A program made the translations under genes and the position numbers. Positions 49,561 to 58,611 of a DNA stretch of 64,000 nt are shown in pieces (position 1 is the stretch's first letter; the number at the start of each line of letters is the position of its first letter). The notes under the pieces are model-generated. The model searched no databases, was not told where the DNA came from, and was given only the letters and a program-made list of their open reading frames with translations. The stretch covers positions 1 through 64,000 of the forward strand of contig NZ_RDSD01000020.1 in NCBI RefSeq assembly GCF_003712195.1, given 5' to 3'. The stretch comes from Proteiniphilum sp. X52. GTDB taxonomy: Bacteria; Bacteroidota; Bacteroidia; Bacteroidales; Dysgonomonadaceae.

Positions 49561-50676
49561 ATGACATTTAAAGAATTGACTATTGTAGAGCCGGTATTGA
49601 GGGCTCTGAACGAAAAAGGACATACAACTCCCACGCCAATACAACAACAGGCTATTGCCCCGGCACTCGACAACCGTGATATCTTGGGACTGGCACAAAC
49701 CGGAACAGGCAAGACCGCAGCTTTTGTACTCCCCATCATACAACAATTGTATTTGGATAAATCTTATGGAAGGAAAAGAGAGATCAAGGCGTTAATTTTA
49801 ACACCTACGCGTGAGCTGGCCATACAGATCAATGAATGCCTGAGTGATTATATCCGCTATACGGGTCTCCGTCACTGTGTCATTTATGGTGGAGTGAAAC
49901 AAAATGCACAGGTAAACGCGTTGAAACAGGGGATAGATATATTGGTCGCTACTCCGGGACGTCTGCTCGATTTAATGAACCAGAAGATCATCAGTCTCCA
50001 TTCTGTCCGCCATTTTGTGCTGGATGAGGCCGACCGGATGCTGGACATGGGATTTATCCACGATATCAAACGGTTGTTGCCACAACTCCCCAGGGTGAGG
50101 CAAACCCTCCTCTTTTCGGCCACCATGCCGGCTTCCATAGCTGATCTCTCACGTTCTATCCTGCACAAGCCGGTCAGGGTAGAGGTGGCGCCGGTATCCT
50201 CGGTAGTGGACACCATAGAGCAATATATCTATTTTGTGGAAAAGCCGGAAAAGAAAAATCTGCTGATCAGCCTGCTGAAGAAAGACAAGAGGAAATCGGT
50301 ATTGATATTTTCCCGCACCAAACACGGAGCGGATAAGATCGCGCGGGTACTCAGCAAGTCCGGAATAGATAGTGCCGCCATTCACGGGAATAAATCACAA
50401 AATGCCAGACAAAAGGCCCTGTCCGATTTTAAATCGCATAAAATACAGACCCTTATCGCGACCGATATTGCAGCCAGGGGAATCGATATCAACAATCTGG
50501 AACTGGTCATCAACTACGATCTTCCGGATGTGGCCGAAACCTATGTGCATCGCATCGGCCGCACGGGTAGGGCAGGGAACACAGGTACAGCGTTGACGTT
50601 CTGTGCCGATGAAGAGAGGGATATGTTAAAAGATATCCAGAAATTGACGGGAAAAACCCTTGTGGTGGCAAGCTAA
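49561..50676 (+). CDS. DEAD-box ATP-dependent RNA helicase (RhlE-like)
   Basis: ATP-dependent RNA helicase (371 residues, the compact two-RecA core without a basic tail). Motifs in order: Q-motif region FKELTIVEPVLRALNEKGHT and PIQQQAI, I AQTGTGKT, Ia PTRELA, II VLDEADRMLDMGF, III FSATMP, IV VLIFSRTKHGADK, V ATDIAARGIDI, VI HRIGRTGRAG. All are intact. A cold-shock-domain gene follows after 49 bp, so together they probably remodel RNA during cold or growth transitions. Confidence 0.95.
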   Translation: MTFKELTIVEPVLRALNEKGHTTPTPIQQQAIAPALDNRDILGLAQTGTGKTAAFVLPIIQQLYLDKSYGRKREIKALILTPTRELAIQINECLSDYIRYTGLRHCVIYGGVKQNAQVNALKQGIDILVATPGRLLDLMNQKIISLHSVRHFVLDEADRMLDMGFIHDIKRLLPQLPRVRQTLLFSATMPASIADLSRSILHKPVRVEVAPVSSVVDTIEQYIYFVEKPEKKNLLISLLKKDKRKSVLIFSRTKHGADKIARVLSKSGIDSAAIHGNKSQNARQKALSDFKSHKIQTLIATDIAARGIDINNLELVINYDLPDVAETYVHRIGRTGRAGNTGTALTFCADEERDMLKDIQKLTGKTLVVAS

Positions 50677-50725
50677 ACAACAATTCAATAAACAAAAAAT
50701 AAATAAAGATATTTCAGGTATAAAT

Positions 50726-51169
50726 ATGGCTAAATCAGTTTCGTATAACAAAAGAAACATAGAAAAGAAAAAACAGGAAAAACGTTTGGAAAAACAAAAA
50801 CGTAAAGAGGAACGTAAAGCTAACGCAGGCTCCGGCTCATTGGATGATATGATCGCGTATGTGGATGAAAACGGGGTGATCACCGACACTCCACCGGATC
50901 CGGTAAAAAAGCAGGAAATCGACATTGACAATATCGTAGTTTCCACACCTAAAAAAGAAGAAATCGACGAGCCTCCACTCAAAGGGCGTGTGGAATATTT
51001 CAATCCCGACAAAGGATACGGCTTTATCAAGAATGCGGCCAATATGGATAAATACTTCTTCCATATCAGCGGCGCACCGGCTTCTATCGATGAGGGAGAT
51101 AAGGTTACCTTCGAGCTGGAACGCGGCAAAAAAGGGATGAATGCCGTGAATATTGTCATTACGGATTAA
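50726..51169 (+). CDS. Cold-shock-domain protein with basic N-terminal extension
   Basis: RNA chaperone-like protein (147 residues). A Lys/Arg-rich helical N-terminus (about 10-35, KRNIEKKKQEKRLEKQKRKE) and an acidic linker precede a C-terminal cold-shock domain (about 83-145) with the RNP motifs KGYGFIKN and DKYFFHI. The frame opens at 50660, but MAKSVSYNKRN at 50726 fits known relatives and the spacing to the helicase. It is likely co-transcribed with the helicase. Confidence 0.9.
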   Translation: MAKSVSYNKRNIEKKKQEKRLEKQKRKEERKANAGSGSLDDMIAYVDENGVITDTPPDPVKKQEIDIDNIVVSTPKKEEIDEPPLKGRVEYFNPDKGYGFIKNAANMDKYFFHISGAPASIDEGDKVTFELERGKKGMNAVNIVITD

Positions 51170-51342
51170 AGGATAGCCAGAGCGTTTTCCTGTACGGATA
51201 CGTCTCCCCGTTATCCATGAACACCCTTGTCGCATCGGATGAGGTATGGAAACAGACGATACTTGGTGGACGACGAGGGATCCAGCGTCTGGGCATTGAC
51301 ATATCCACAGCATGATAAGAAAATAAAAAGATATTTTTTCAT
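51159..51342 (-). pseudogene. Remnant of a secreted-protein gene, interior missing
   Basis: A -7 box (TACATTTG, 51347-51354) precedes an ATG and a signal peptide (MKKYLFIFLSCCGYVNAQ). After about 30 codons the coding character moves to another frame (SSDATRVFMDNGETYPYRKT), which runs to a stop overlapping the cold-shock gene end. The first frame stops at 51211. It looks like joined 5' and 3' ends of one gene. The parent family was not recognised. Confidence 0.45.
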
Positions 51343-51512
51343 TGTGCAAATGTAAGAAGTTGTTGCGAGTAGGGTATATTATACATCATGAAAAAATCTT
51401 CAACTCTCATCTCCATATCACTGCCAGAAAAAGCCGGAAAAAGGAGCTGAAAGATTCAGGGGTTTTGATGTGACTTCCGTTCCAATAATACGGATACTCA
51501 CAAGTTGTTTTA

Positions 51513-51854
51513 TTACTGTTCAGCGGCGAATGTTGAGATCAACTCAAATTCTTCAAAAGTCATATTCAGGTCTTTACGGTTTATGGGTTCTTGCCCCATT
51601 TCTTTCCTTAACTTATGCTTGTCGATATGCGACAGAGAGTGCTCTTTGCTGGCGTGCCATTTCTCCCGGGATTCCTTGTCTTTCCAGTAAATAAGCACTT
51701 TTATTATATCAAAATCGTCCGCCTCCCTGTTGACCAATATATCGCGGCGAATAAAACCTTCTGCTTTACTAGACCTGGAAGGGAGCGATAAATCCTCAAG
51801 GACTGCGTGTGTGAGGTTCTTCGCCACCTTCATATTACGTGACATTACATACAT
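51513..51854 (-). CDS. Antibiotic biosynthesis monooxygenase (ABM) domain protein
   Basis: A small cytoplasmic protein (113 residues) with the ferredoxin-like ABM fold seen in heme-degrading and quinol monooxygenases. The characteristic part is EGFIRRDILVNREADDFDII followed by KVLIYWKDKESREKWHASKE, with the W/H pattern of the family's central helix. The C-terminal third (EPINRKDLNMTFEEFEL) is acidic. It follows a 75-residue Cys-containing gene by 36 bp, suggesting a two-gene operon. The substrate is unknown. Confidence 0.72.
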   Translation of the reverse strand: MYVMSRNMKVAKNLTHAVLEDLSLPSRSSKAEGFIRRDILVNREADDFDIIKVLIYWKDKESREKWHASKEHSLSHIDKHKLRKEMGQEPINRKDLNMTFEEFELISTFAAEQ

Positions 51855-51890
51855 AACTGTGATTTTTTAAAACGTTTATTAATTATTATG

Positions 51891-52118
51891 CTATTTATTG
51901 CGGACAAGCGTATCCAGTAACATCTTTAAATTATACCAGCAGGTGTTTTCCTTGTTGATTGTCTCAACCAGAATATCCTGTTCATTCATGGGGACACCTA
52001 AAATCCTGAAAATGTCAAAAACTTCCCGTTCCGCCACGTTCACACAATATAGCCTTGTTTCATGTTCGGAATGTTTCATGCAATTATCGCATGCTGAATT
52101 TGAATAACTGACCATCAC
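51891..52118 (-). CDS. Small Cys/His-containing hypothetical protein
   Basis: 75 residues, family not recognised. The N-terminal third has three close cysteines and two histidines (SACDNCMKHSEHETRLYC), a plausible metal or redox site, and a further Cys near residue 60. The remainder looks helical. It is placed first in a probable operon with the ABM-domain gene; a metal or oxidative function together is conjecture. Confidence 0.6.
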   Translation of the reverse strand: MMVSYSNSACDNCMKHSEHETRLYCVNVAEREVFDIFRILGVPMNEQDILVETINKENTCWYNLKMLLDTLVRNK

Positions 52119-52373
52119 TGCAATTTTTATTTGATCTGACTTAAACAGCTGTCTCCCAGGGGAGCTCCCAATTAAAAATTAAAATTACTCCTCTTCGGTT
52201 AATTGTGCAATACCCTAAAATAATGATTTTTCAGTGGTATATTAATCAGTTTTGGGGATAGCAAGCGCAATAAGTAACCGCTTTATCGGATTTACACTGC
52301 TTTTCCCACTATATTTTTCCGATGTTCCCTCCTCCTTCAAAAGGAGAGGGGTACAAGGAAGGGGACCTTGGCG
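52119..52373. other. Intergenic region with hairpins
   Basis: Contains a 10-bp palindrome GGGAGCTCCC (52160-52169) and a hairpin-forming repeat-like motif (CCTCCTCCTTCAAAAGGAGA, about 52329-52350) of a kind common between Bacteroidetes genes. The latter lies just past the DUF4434 stop on the minus strand and may serve as its transcript end, though it lacks a U-tract. Confidence 0.4.
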
Positions 52374-53438
52374 TTACTGATATCCTGAGGTAATAAAGCT
52401 CGTATAGTTGTTTCGGAGCTTTAAGGCGGCTGCCCCGTAAGGGCCTGTGGGACACATGTTCTCCTCATAAAGATATGAGACCGCACGACTGATGTGCTGC
52501 ACGGCTAATTCGATAGCCAACTGCTGCTTGATACGGTCTATACCGGCTGGTTCCCCGGAGCTTTCGAAGGTCTCCATGTCTGTCCAGAATTCTCCCTGAT
52601 AGTTTGTGTTTTCCTCATAGAGTCCTATTGCCGCGCTCTGGTAGTAATCCTCTAAGCGGTCGAGACTGACATGTCCCACGCCAACACCATCTTGCAACAT
52701 GATGACTTGCAAGTTGCATCGTCCCAGCTCTGCCATGAAATGTTGCAGCTGTATGGGAGATGTCAGGTTGCTGTTCCAAAAGGCGGCAATGGCGACGGGC
52801 TTGTCGCAGAGCTGGTGTAAGCTGTCGGAGACGCGATTCACAAAGTTGTCACGGAACGATGCCAATAGCTCTGTGGAATGATAGGCATAGGGTTCGGGCT
52901 CATGGGGCAGATACCAGCCTTTAAACGCGGTGGAGGTGCCATACCGCTGATATATCTCACGGGCGACGCTGATGCAGCGGTCGGCATGGAGCCGCAACCA
53001 GTCGGCATTGGTCTGGTTACTCCAATACTCGTTATGGAAATAAAGCCCTATATAGACTTCCATCCCTTTCAGCTCCGCCGCATTGAGCAATCGGGTAAGC
53101 GCAAATTTAAAGATGTTGGTAGAGAAGGTGTTGGATGTGTCATACCAGGCGTTTTGCTCATAGGCGGTAAACTGGATGATGACGATATTCATGCCTATCT
53201 TCCGCATTCCCTCAAACAGACCGTTCCACTGGTATTGTGTCCAGTCTCCCTTGTCCCAAAACGTTACAAAAGAGCCGGTCAACGCCCGTTGAGCGTCTAC
53301 GGTAATATACTCTGAGGAAGACAGACTTGTCAGTGGCTGTGTCTGGTTCTCGGCGTCATCGTCTCCGCAACCTGATAGGAGGAGGGGTGAGAGGGCGACC
53401 ATCAGTAAATAGATTTTCTTCATCATTTTCATTATCAA
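52374..53438 (-). CDS. DUF4434 TIM-barrel lipoprotein (glycosidase-like)
   Basis: Predicted surface or periplasmic lipoprotein (354 residues). The signal ends in LSPLLLSGC with acidic DDDAE following, a pattern seen in surface-exported lipoproteins. The DUF4434 barrel begins with GSFVTFWDKGDWTQYQWNGL and shows WLRLHADRC, FKGWYLPHEPEPYAY (the likely acidic active-site region) and EFWTDMETFESSG. Such proteins are found in PULs and are thought to be glycosidase-like, without established activity. It is the last gene of PUL 2, 35 bp after the GH2. Confidence 0.8.
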   Translation of the reverse strand: MIMKMMKKIYLLMVALSPLLLSGCGDDDAENQTQPLTSLSSSEYITVDAQRALTGSFVTFWDKGDWTQYQWNGLFEGMRKIGMNIVIIQFTAYEQNAWYDTSNTFSTNIFKFALTRLLNAAELKGMEVYIGLYFHNEYWSNQTNADWLRLHADRCISVAREIYQRYGTSTAFKGWYLPHEPEPYAYHSTELLASFRDNFVNRVSDSLHQLCDKPVAIAAFWNSNLTSPIQLQHFMAELGRCNLQVIMLQDGVGVGHVSLDRLEDYYQSAAIGLYEENTNYQGEFWTDMETFESSGEPAGIDRIKQQLAIELAVQHISRAVSYLYEENMCPTGPYGAAALKLRNNYTSFITSGYQ

Positions 53439-53473
53439 TTATAAATTATCAATAAGACTTACATCGTAGTCAC

Positions 53474-56281
53474 TCATTGGTCTGTATCAAGCCGCAGGAA
53501 AGGTTCCGTCCCGTCAAGGTCTTGGCGGGAGACAATAGCCGTGACCTCCCGTTCGTCACCCGGAAAGAGTGTGAGGAAATTATCCGACCAGAATGTAGGC
53601 CATACTTCCTCGCCCGTTGAGCCTTTGGTGATCATCAGGCGGTGCATGAAAGCCAACCTGTCTGTCGGATTCCTCACTTTGGCTTTGATGATCACATCGT
53701 CGTCTTTCGTCAGGACATGATAGGTCAGGTTCAGATCTACTTTCGGCATTTGGGCAATGGCTCTGAAATCATTTTCCCCATCTGCGGAAAGCCAATATAT
53801 ATTCTCTGAAACGATTTTACCGTCCTTGTCCGTCAGAAGCAAGCGCACAAAGTAAACGGGCGTGATGTGTGGGGGCTGGGGAACCGTATACAGTTCTTGG
53901 AAGCAATCCTCTCCGATAGAGAGAGATTGTTGTTTCTGCCATACAATATTCATCCCGAAATCGTATACCTTGACATCAGCGTTTAATCCTGTTTGCGGGG
54001 TATGGATGGTGTTAATCACAGAAATCATCCGGTTGTGCTCGTTCATTTGTATGTGTAATGGCTCCAAAGCCTTCTTCGCATAGTAGAATCCCGCATTGGG
54101 GTTCAGAAACCAGTCGTAGATTTGCCAAAGCACTTGGGGCCATGTGGCATTCAGTTTCCAGAGCATCACCCCCGAGGTGATGTCCCACATTCGGTGATTC
54201 GCCGCCTCGTACATCGCCCGATAGCTGCCCGCATTGATATATTGTGCCCAACGAATGTAGTCTTCCGCACTTTCCGGTTGTCCGAACTGTTTCCTGATGG
54301 CTATATCATAAGGCTTATAGGCGTAACTCAATGACGGTGTATAGATGGTATCCCAAGCATCGTGATAAGCCCATGTCCTGTCCAAGGGATAAATGGCGGT
54401 CCGCTCACCCTTTCCCAAATCGTTGATGTATTTCTTCATGCTGGCGAGAGTGGAGACGGCAGGCACGCCCATCTCATTCCGAAACATCTGATCTTTCACC
54501 TCCAACACCTTCTCATAATAGTATGCATGTGGATACCATGTATAGTCCGGCTCGTTCTCGTCCGTCATACCCGTAGGCAAATCGGGCTTCATGTAAGGTG
54601 TGAGTTTGTCTATATCCCATCCATGACTGGACGTCGCGATGAAAGGACGCGTCGGGTCTTGATGTCTGATATACTCACGTAAAGGCACATAAAGCTCTTC
54701 TCTGACAATGGTTTCTATCTGCATACACCACAATACAAGGCTGGGATGATTGCGGTAGCGTCTCACCACGTCATACATGTTCCGCAACGCCAGTTCCGTG
54801 TCAACGGGATTGTTGAATGTCTCCATACCCGGATAACTCGTCCAGCACTGGAAGAAGACTTCCCAAACGAGCAATCCATATTTGTCATACGTTTCCATGA
54901 CATGCTCTGGGGGCGAGGGCATGTCTTCGTTGGCAATCATGTTCACACCCGAAAGAGCTAACAAACGAGCCTCGTCATACATCCGCTTCTTGTTCATATC
55001 AAGCATCATATCTGGCTGTATGAAACCCCCACGAGAGAAAATCCGCTTGCCATTCACCCAGAATATCCGTCCAAATTCGCCATCGATTTCTTTGAGTGTC
55101 GAGGTAATCTTACGGATTCCAAAGGTAGTATTAAAAGTGTCAGACTCCTTTCCTTTCGTCTCAAACGTCAGGTTCAGCGTATGCAGATATTGTCTCCCAT
55201 AACCATTGGGCCACCATAGATAGGGATTACGAATATGGAGTTGCTCGAAATCTTGGGGAGTGAATGCTATCTCGATATTCTGTCCCGCCGGAATTTCCAC
55301 CTCTTTCTCAAATACAATGGTCCGCATGTCGCCCGGCATCTGTTTCTTATAGGTGTAGAAGTCAATTTCTTTTAACAAGTCTATTGTTCCCCTCAGGATG
55401 CCTTTTTGAGTTGAATGGGTCGTGTTCCGAAGCTCGGCGGATACGGTAATATAGGCATTGGTCGTATCAGGCAAGTGTAAGTCTGTAACAATGTAGGGAT
55501 TCTCTATCTTCACATCACCTGTATAAGTAAGATAAACGTCCTGATACATGCCCATATTCCGGTCCCGCACCACAGGGGCGCAGTCCCAGCCTGCCATAAA
55601 TTTAAGCGTGACATCACGGAATATCTCCTCTCCTTGTCCTCGTCCGGGTCCAAAAGGCTCAAACATATAGCCCGGAGAGGGGGTGCCAACATTGTCTACC
55701 TGATGGATTCTGACCGCTATCACATTTTCTTTCTGATAGTCGACATATTGCGATATGTCGTATTGAAAGCGCAGAAACATACCAGCCATTTCCTTGGCGG
55801 AAACGATTTGCCTGCCGTTGACCCAGACATCTGCCCTGTAATTAATTCCATCGAAGTTCAACCACGTGCGCCTTCCTTTCTGGCTGGCAGGAATAGTAAA
55901 CGTTGTCCTGAACCAATAGGGGTCTTTGAACGGATTATCCACACCGTCCAGATAGCTGTATTTACTCAGTCCAAGCCTTTGATTCAAATCATCAGAGGCG
56001 TCAGGTATCCTTAAATCATTTAGGTCAAAGTGCGGATCCGGATAGATGCCTGCCTTCACAAGTGTCCCAAGCACAGTGGTCGGAACCGTGGTCTTTATCC
56101 ATTTCTGAGGCTCATAACGACGGGAAGAGAGAATATCTCCCGTTTGAGATACCTGTGTGGAGGATATCATTTCCCATTCTGTCAGCATTTGCTTCCCGCC
56201 CGGATGACTGGCGGAGGCAGTTATACTTACGAAAATAAAGATGATAATAGGGATAATTTTCATCATAAAGATAATTTTCAT
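53474..56281 (-). CDS. GH2 glycosidase, beta-mannosidase/exo-glucosaminidase type
   Basis: Secreted family-2 glycosidase (935 residues, signal peptide to about residue 24). The N-terminal jelly-roll has LNFDGINYRADVWVNGRQI, linkers follow, then a TIM barrel with WVNGKRIFSRGGFIQPDMML and LLALSGVNMIANEDMPSPP, resembling exo-beta-D-glucosaminidases. In the acid/base region the sequence is LVLWCMQIETIVREELY, so the usual Asn before the catalytic Glu is Ile. The likely nucleophile is Glu in RNEMGVPA. With SIS, ROK and DeoR neighbours, a beta-linked amino sugar is a reasonable substrate; beta-mannoside is the alternative. Confidence 0.82.
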   Translation of the reverse strand: MKIIFMMKIIPIIIFIFVSITASASHPGGKQMLTEWEMISSTQVSQTGDILSSRRYEPQKWIKTTVPTTVLGTLVKAGIYPDPHFDLNDLRIPDASDDLNQRLGLSKYSYLDGVDNPFKDPYWFRTTFTIPASQKGRRTWLNFDGINYRADVWVNGRQIVSAKEMAGMFLRFQYDISQYVDYQKENVIAVRIHQVDNVGTPSPGYMFEPFGPGRGQGEEIFRDVTLKFMAGWDCAPVVRDRNMGMYQDVYLTYTGDVKIENPYIVTDLHLPDTTNAYITVSAELRNTTHSTQKGILRGTIDLLKEIDFYTYKKQMPGDMRTIVFEKEVEIPAGQNIEIAFTPQDFEQLHIRNPYLWWPNGYGRQYLHTLNLTFETKGKESDTFNTTFGIRKITSTLKEIDGEFGRIFWVNGKRIFSRGGFIQPDMMLDMNKKRMYDEARLLALSGVNMIANEDMPSPPEHVMETYDKYGLLVWEVFFQCWTSYPGMETFNNPVDTELALRNMYDVVRRYRNHPSLVLWCMQIETIVREELYVPLREYIRHQDPTRPFIATSSHGWDIDKLTPYMKPDLPTGMTDENEPDYTWYPHAYYYEKVLEVKDQMFRNEMGVPAVSTLASMKKYINDLGKGERTAIYPLDRTWAYHDAWDTIYTPSLSYAYKPYDIAIRKQFGQPESAEDYIRWAQYINAGSYRAMYEAANHRMWDITSGVMLWKLNATWPQVLWQIYDWFLNPNAGFYYAKKALEPLHIQMNEHNRMISVINTIHTPQTGLNADVKVYDFGMNIVWQKQQSLSIGEDCFQELYTVPQPPHITPVYFVRLLLTDKDGKIVSENIYWLSADGENDFRAIAQMPKVDLNLTYHVLTKDDDVIIKAKVRNPTDRLAFMHRLMITKGSTGEEVWPTFWSDNFLTLFPGDEREVTAIVSRQDLDGTEPFLRLDTDQ

Positions 56282-56345
56282 ATAGGTTTATTTTTCGCTT
56301 ATGTGGCAGTATATCTTATAGTTATCTATGAGGGACGGGAGCCAC

Positions 56346-57230
56346 TTACAAGAGCAAGCAAGCAGCTCCGATAAAGCCGGCATCATCGCCCAATAAAGAG
56401 GGCACGACTGCCGTTCGACGAGCAGGAACAGGACAGATATTCTTATGCAAATATTCTTCCATCGTATCTTTAAAATACTTATACGCATGTGCGATGGAGC
56501 CTCCCAATATGACCTTTTCGGGGTCTATGAGGTTAATACTCCATGCCAATGGGACGGACAGATGCTTGCCAAATAGCCGCCAAGTCTGCAAGGCACTGAT
56601 ATCTCCCTGTTCAGCCAATTGGAATATTTGCAGTGACGATAGGCTTTTATGCGCGATGGAATAGTAGATTTCCGAAACGCCATGACCCGATATAAAATCC
56701 TCTATATGCCCCTGTCTATAAGGAGACGGCCATATCTCAGCGGCTGTACCAGTGGCACCTTCCCATAATTTTCCGTTGAAAACGAGCGCACATCCCAAAC
56801 CTGTCCCTAACGTGAAACCGACAATACTGCTACAACTTTTCCCTGCACCAAACATGGCTTCCGCCAGAATCAGGCAATTGGCGTCATTGTTCACATGTAC
56901 AGGAACGCTGAAATGTTTTTCAAGCTCACCACGCAAAGGGAAATAATGCATGGTCGGCAACTGCGGACATTCGAGAATGATACCTTTGTCCGCATCCACC
57001 GGTCCAGTGGAGCCAATACCGATACCACGCAAACTCTCTGGTTTGATGCTGTTTTCCTTCATCACCTGCTGTACAGAACGGGTGATTTTCTCAAATATCA
57101 ACTCACCAGACAATGTGCTTTCCGTCGGTACCTTCACGGGTGTCCCAACAATCTCACCTTGTAAGTTTATGGCACCGGTAAGAATTTTAGTTCCTCCGAG
57201 ATCTACACCTATTATTATATTAGCACTCAT
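56346..57230 (-). CDS. ROK-family sugar kinase lacking the zinc motif
   Basis: Cytoplasmic hexose/amino-sugar kinase (294 residues). The phosphate loop IGVDLGGTKILTGAI is at the N-terminus, the catalytic Asp lies in HVNNDANCLILAE, and the second phosphate motif is GFTLGTGLGCALV. The usual ROK zinc site (GEIGH...CxCGxxGCxE) is absent: here AEIWPSPYRQGHIEDFISGH. It lies in PUL 2 between the SIS and GH2 genes and probably phosphorylates the released sugar. Glucose, mannose or an N-acetylhexosamine are possible. Confidence 0.85.
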   Translation of the reverse strand: MSANIIIGVDLGGTKILTGAINLQGEIVGTPVKVPTESTLSGELIFEKITRSVQQVMKENSIKPESLRGIGIGSTGPVDADKGIILECPQLPTMHYFPLRGELEKHFSVPVHVNNDANCLILAEAMFGAGKSCSSIVGFTLGTGLGCALVFNGKLWEGATGTAAEIWPSPYRQGHIEDFISGHGVSEIYYSIAHKSLSSLQIFQLAEQGDISALQTWRLFGKHLSVPLAWSINLIDPEKVILGGSIAHAYKYFKDTMEEYLHKNICPVPARRTAVVPSLLGDDAGFIGAACLLL

Positions 57231-57502
57231 ATCTATCTGTTTTAATTACTTTTTACATCCAAGCTGACTTTTCCTAATACGGCAAACGAGACCAAAGCCG
57301 TCGTCTCATCGCCAAGAATGGCAAATAACAAGGCGACAACGGTACAGTCACTATGAAAGACAAAAAGTTTTCTTTACCCCCATTGAGAAAGGCTATCGGC
57401 AAATGAATGACCTTCCACGAAAAACCCGAATATCAGATATATCAGAATTGTGATAAACAAAAGAACGGATATCTTTTTTTATTCGTGTCCATCATACTCT
57501 TC

Positions 57503-58555
57503 CTATTCTATCATCGTTACTTTTGCCCCACGAGAGAAACTACCGGCTGCAAAACCATGTCTTTTGGCATATTCGTCAATAAACAGCTGCACTGGAATAA
57601 TACTATGGACAGAGAAAAGGAACTCATCGGTCTCGTCTATATAGACCGGAAGGATGTTTGGATGATGATGGTCTATCCGGGAATTGGTGATTAACCATAT
57701 TTTTCCTCCAAACTCCACAATGTCTTCCGCCATTTTCAAACTCTGTTCAAGCGTCTTGCCTTCCGAGGCGAAAAGAATTGCCTTGAACCCGTTTCTCACC
57801 ATTTCCATCGGTCCGTGACGGAACTCACCGCCTAAGATACCTGTTGCCGCAATGTGGGTCGCTTCCTTAAACATAAGCGCGCTCTGGCTTGCCGTTGAGT
57901 ATGAAGGGCCCCGCGCAATAATCTGCAACGTATTGATATCGCCTAAGAAGTCGATGGCTTTTTGAAGCCAATGGTCATACCCTAACAAAGATTGTTTGAA
58001 ATGTGCCTGCAACTGTCGCAGTGCCATAAGATTGCCATTGTTCCACTCTCCCGCCAGATAAGTTCCCAAGATGTAGGCTGCCAATGAAGTCACAACGTAA
58101 GTCTTTGTGGAAGTCATCTCCTCCTTTCCACCTTTACAAAGTAAAGCGACATCGGCCTTGCGGGCCAATGTGCTTTCCTCCTCATTAACTAATCCCACAC
58201 AAAAGACTGTATCTGGCAGTCTTTCAAGAATCTCACGTATCTCATAACTCTCTCCGGATTGGGAAATACATACTAACAACGTACGTTTCTCAAATAAAGA
58301 AAGGTTATAATGAAGTAATTCACTCGTATTGATATACATGGAAGGAATACCAAACTGATTGAAAAGATTGGCTGCCGCAAAAGAAATAAAGAAAGAACTG
58401 CCCATTCCAGTGAAAATAACCTGCTCTGTCTTACGGAGGGAAAGCGCCTCTTTGATCTGTTTGAGAAGTCGCACACCCTCTTCAGAAGAATAGAAATCCA
58501 CAAGATTGCTAATGGCAACGGGTTGTTCCATTATCTCAGAAAGAAATTTGTTCAT
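57503..58555 (-). CDS. SIS-domain sugar-phosphate isomerase/deaminase (AgaS/GlmS-like)
   Basis: A cytoplasmic double-SIS protein (350 residues) resembling the isomerase half of GlmS and AgaS-type ketosamine-6-phosphate deaminases. SIS 1 holds VIFTGMGSSFFISFAAANLF and LVCISQSGESYEI; SIS 2 holds IIARGPSYSTASQSALMFKE, EFRHGPMEMV and the terminal FAAGSFSRGAKVT. There is no glutaminase domain, so deamination or deglycation of an amino-sugar phosphate is likelier than synthesis. It is followed by a 272-bp gap with no recognised gene before the ROK kinase. Confidence 0.82.
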   Translation of the reverse strand: MNKFLSEIMEQPVAISNLVDFYSSEEGVRLLKQIKEALSLRKTEQVIFTGMGSSFFISFAAANLFNQFGIPSMYINTSELLHYNLSLFEKRTLLVCISQSGESYEIREILERLPDTVFCVGLVNEEESTLARKADVALLCKGGKEEMTSTKTYVVTSLAAYILGTYLAGEWNNGNLMALRQLQAHFKQSLLGYDHWLQKAIDFLGDINTLQIIARGPSYSTASQSALMFKEATHIAATGILGGEFRHGPMEMVRNGFKAILFASEGKTLEQSLKMAEDIVEFGGKIWLITNSRIDHHHPNILPVYIDETDEFLFSVHSIIPVQLFIDEYAKRHGFAAGSFSRGAKVTMIE

Positions 58556-58611
58556 ATCGTTAGTACAAGTTTTGTCTTTTTTATGATACTATATTTACAA
58601 AAGTATTTGGA

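Noticed and set aside
57407-57694. 95-codon plus-strand ORF at the SIS gene 3' end
   Set aside because: It mostly overlaps the SIS gene in antisense and has no start signal or coding pattern of its own.
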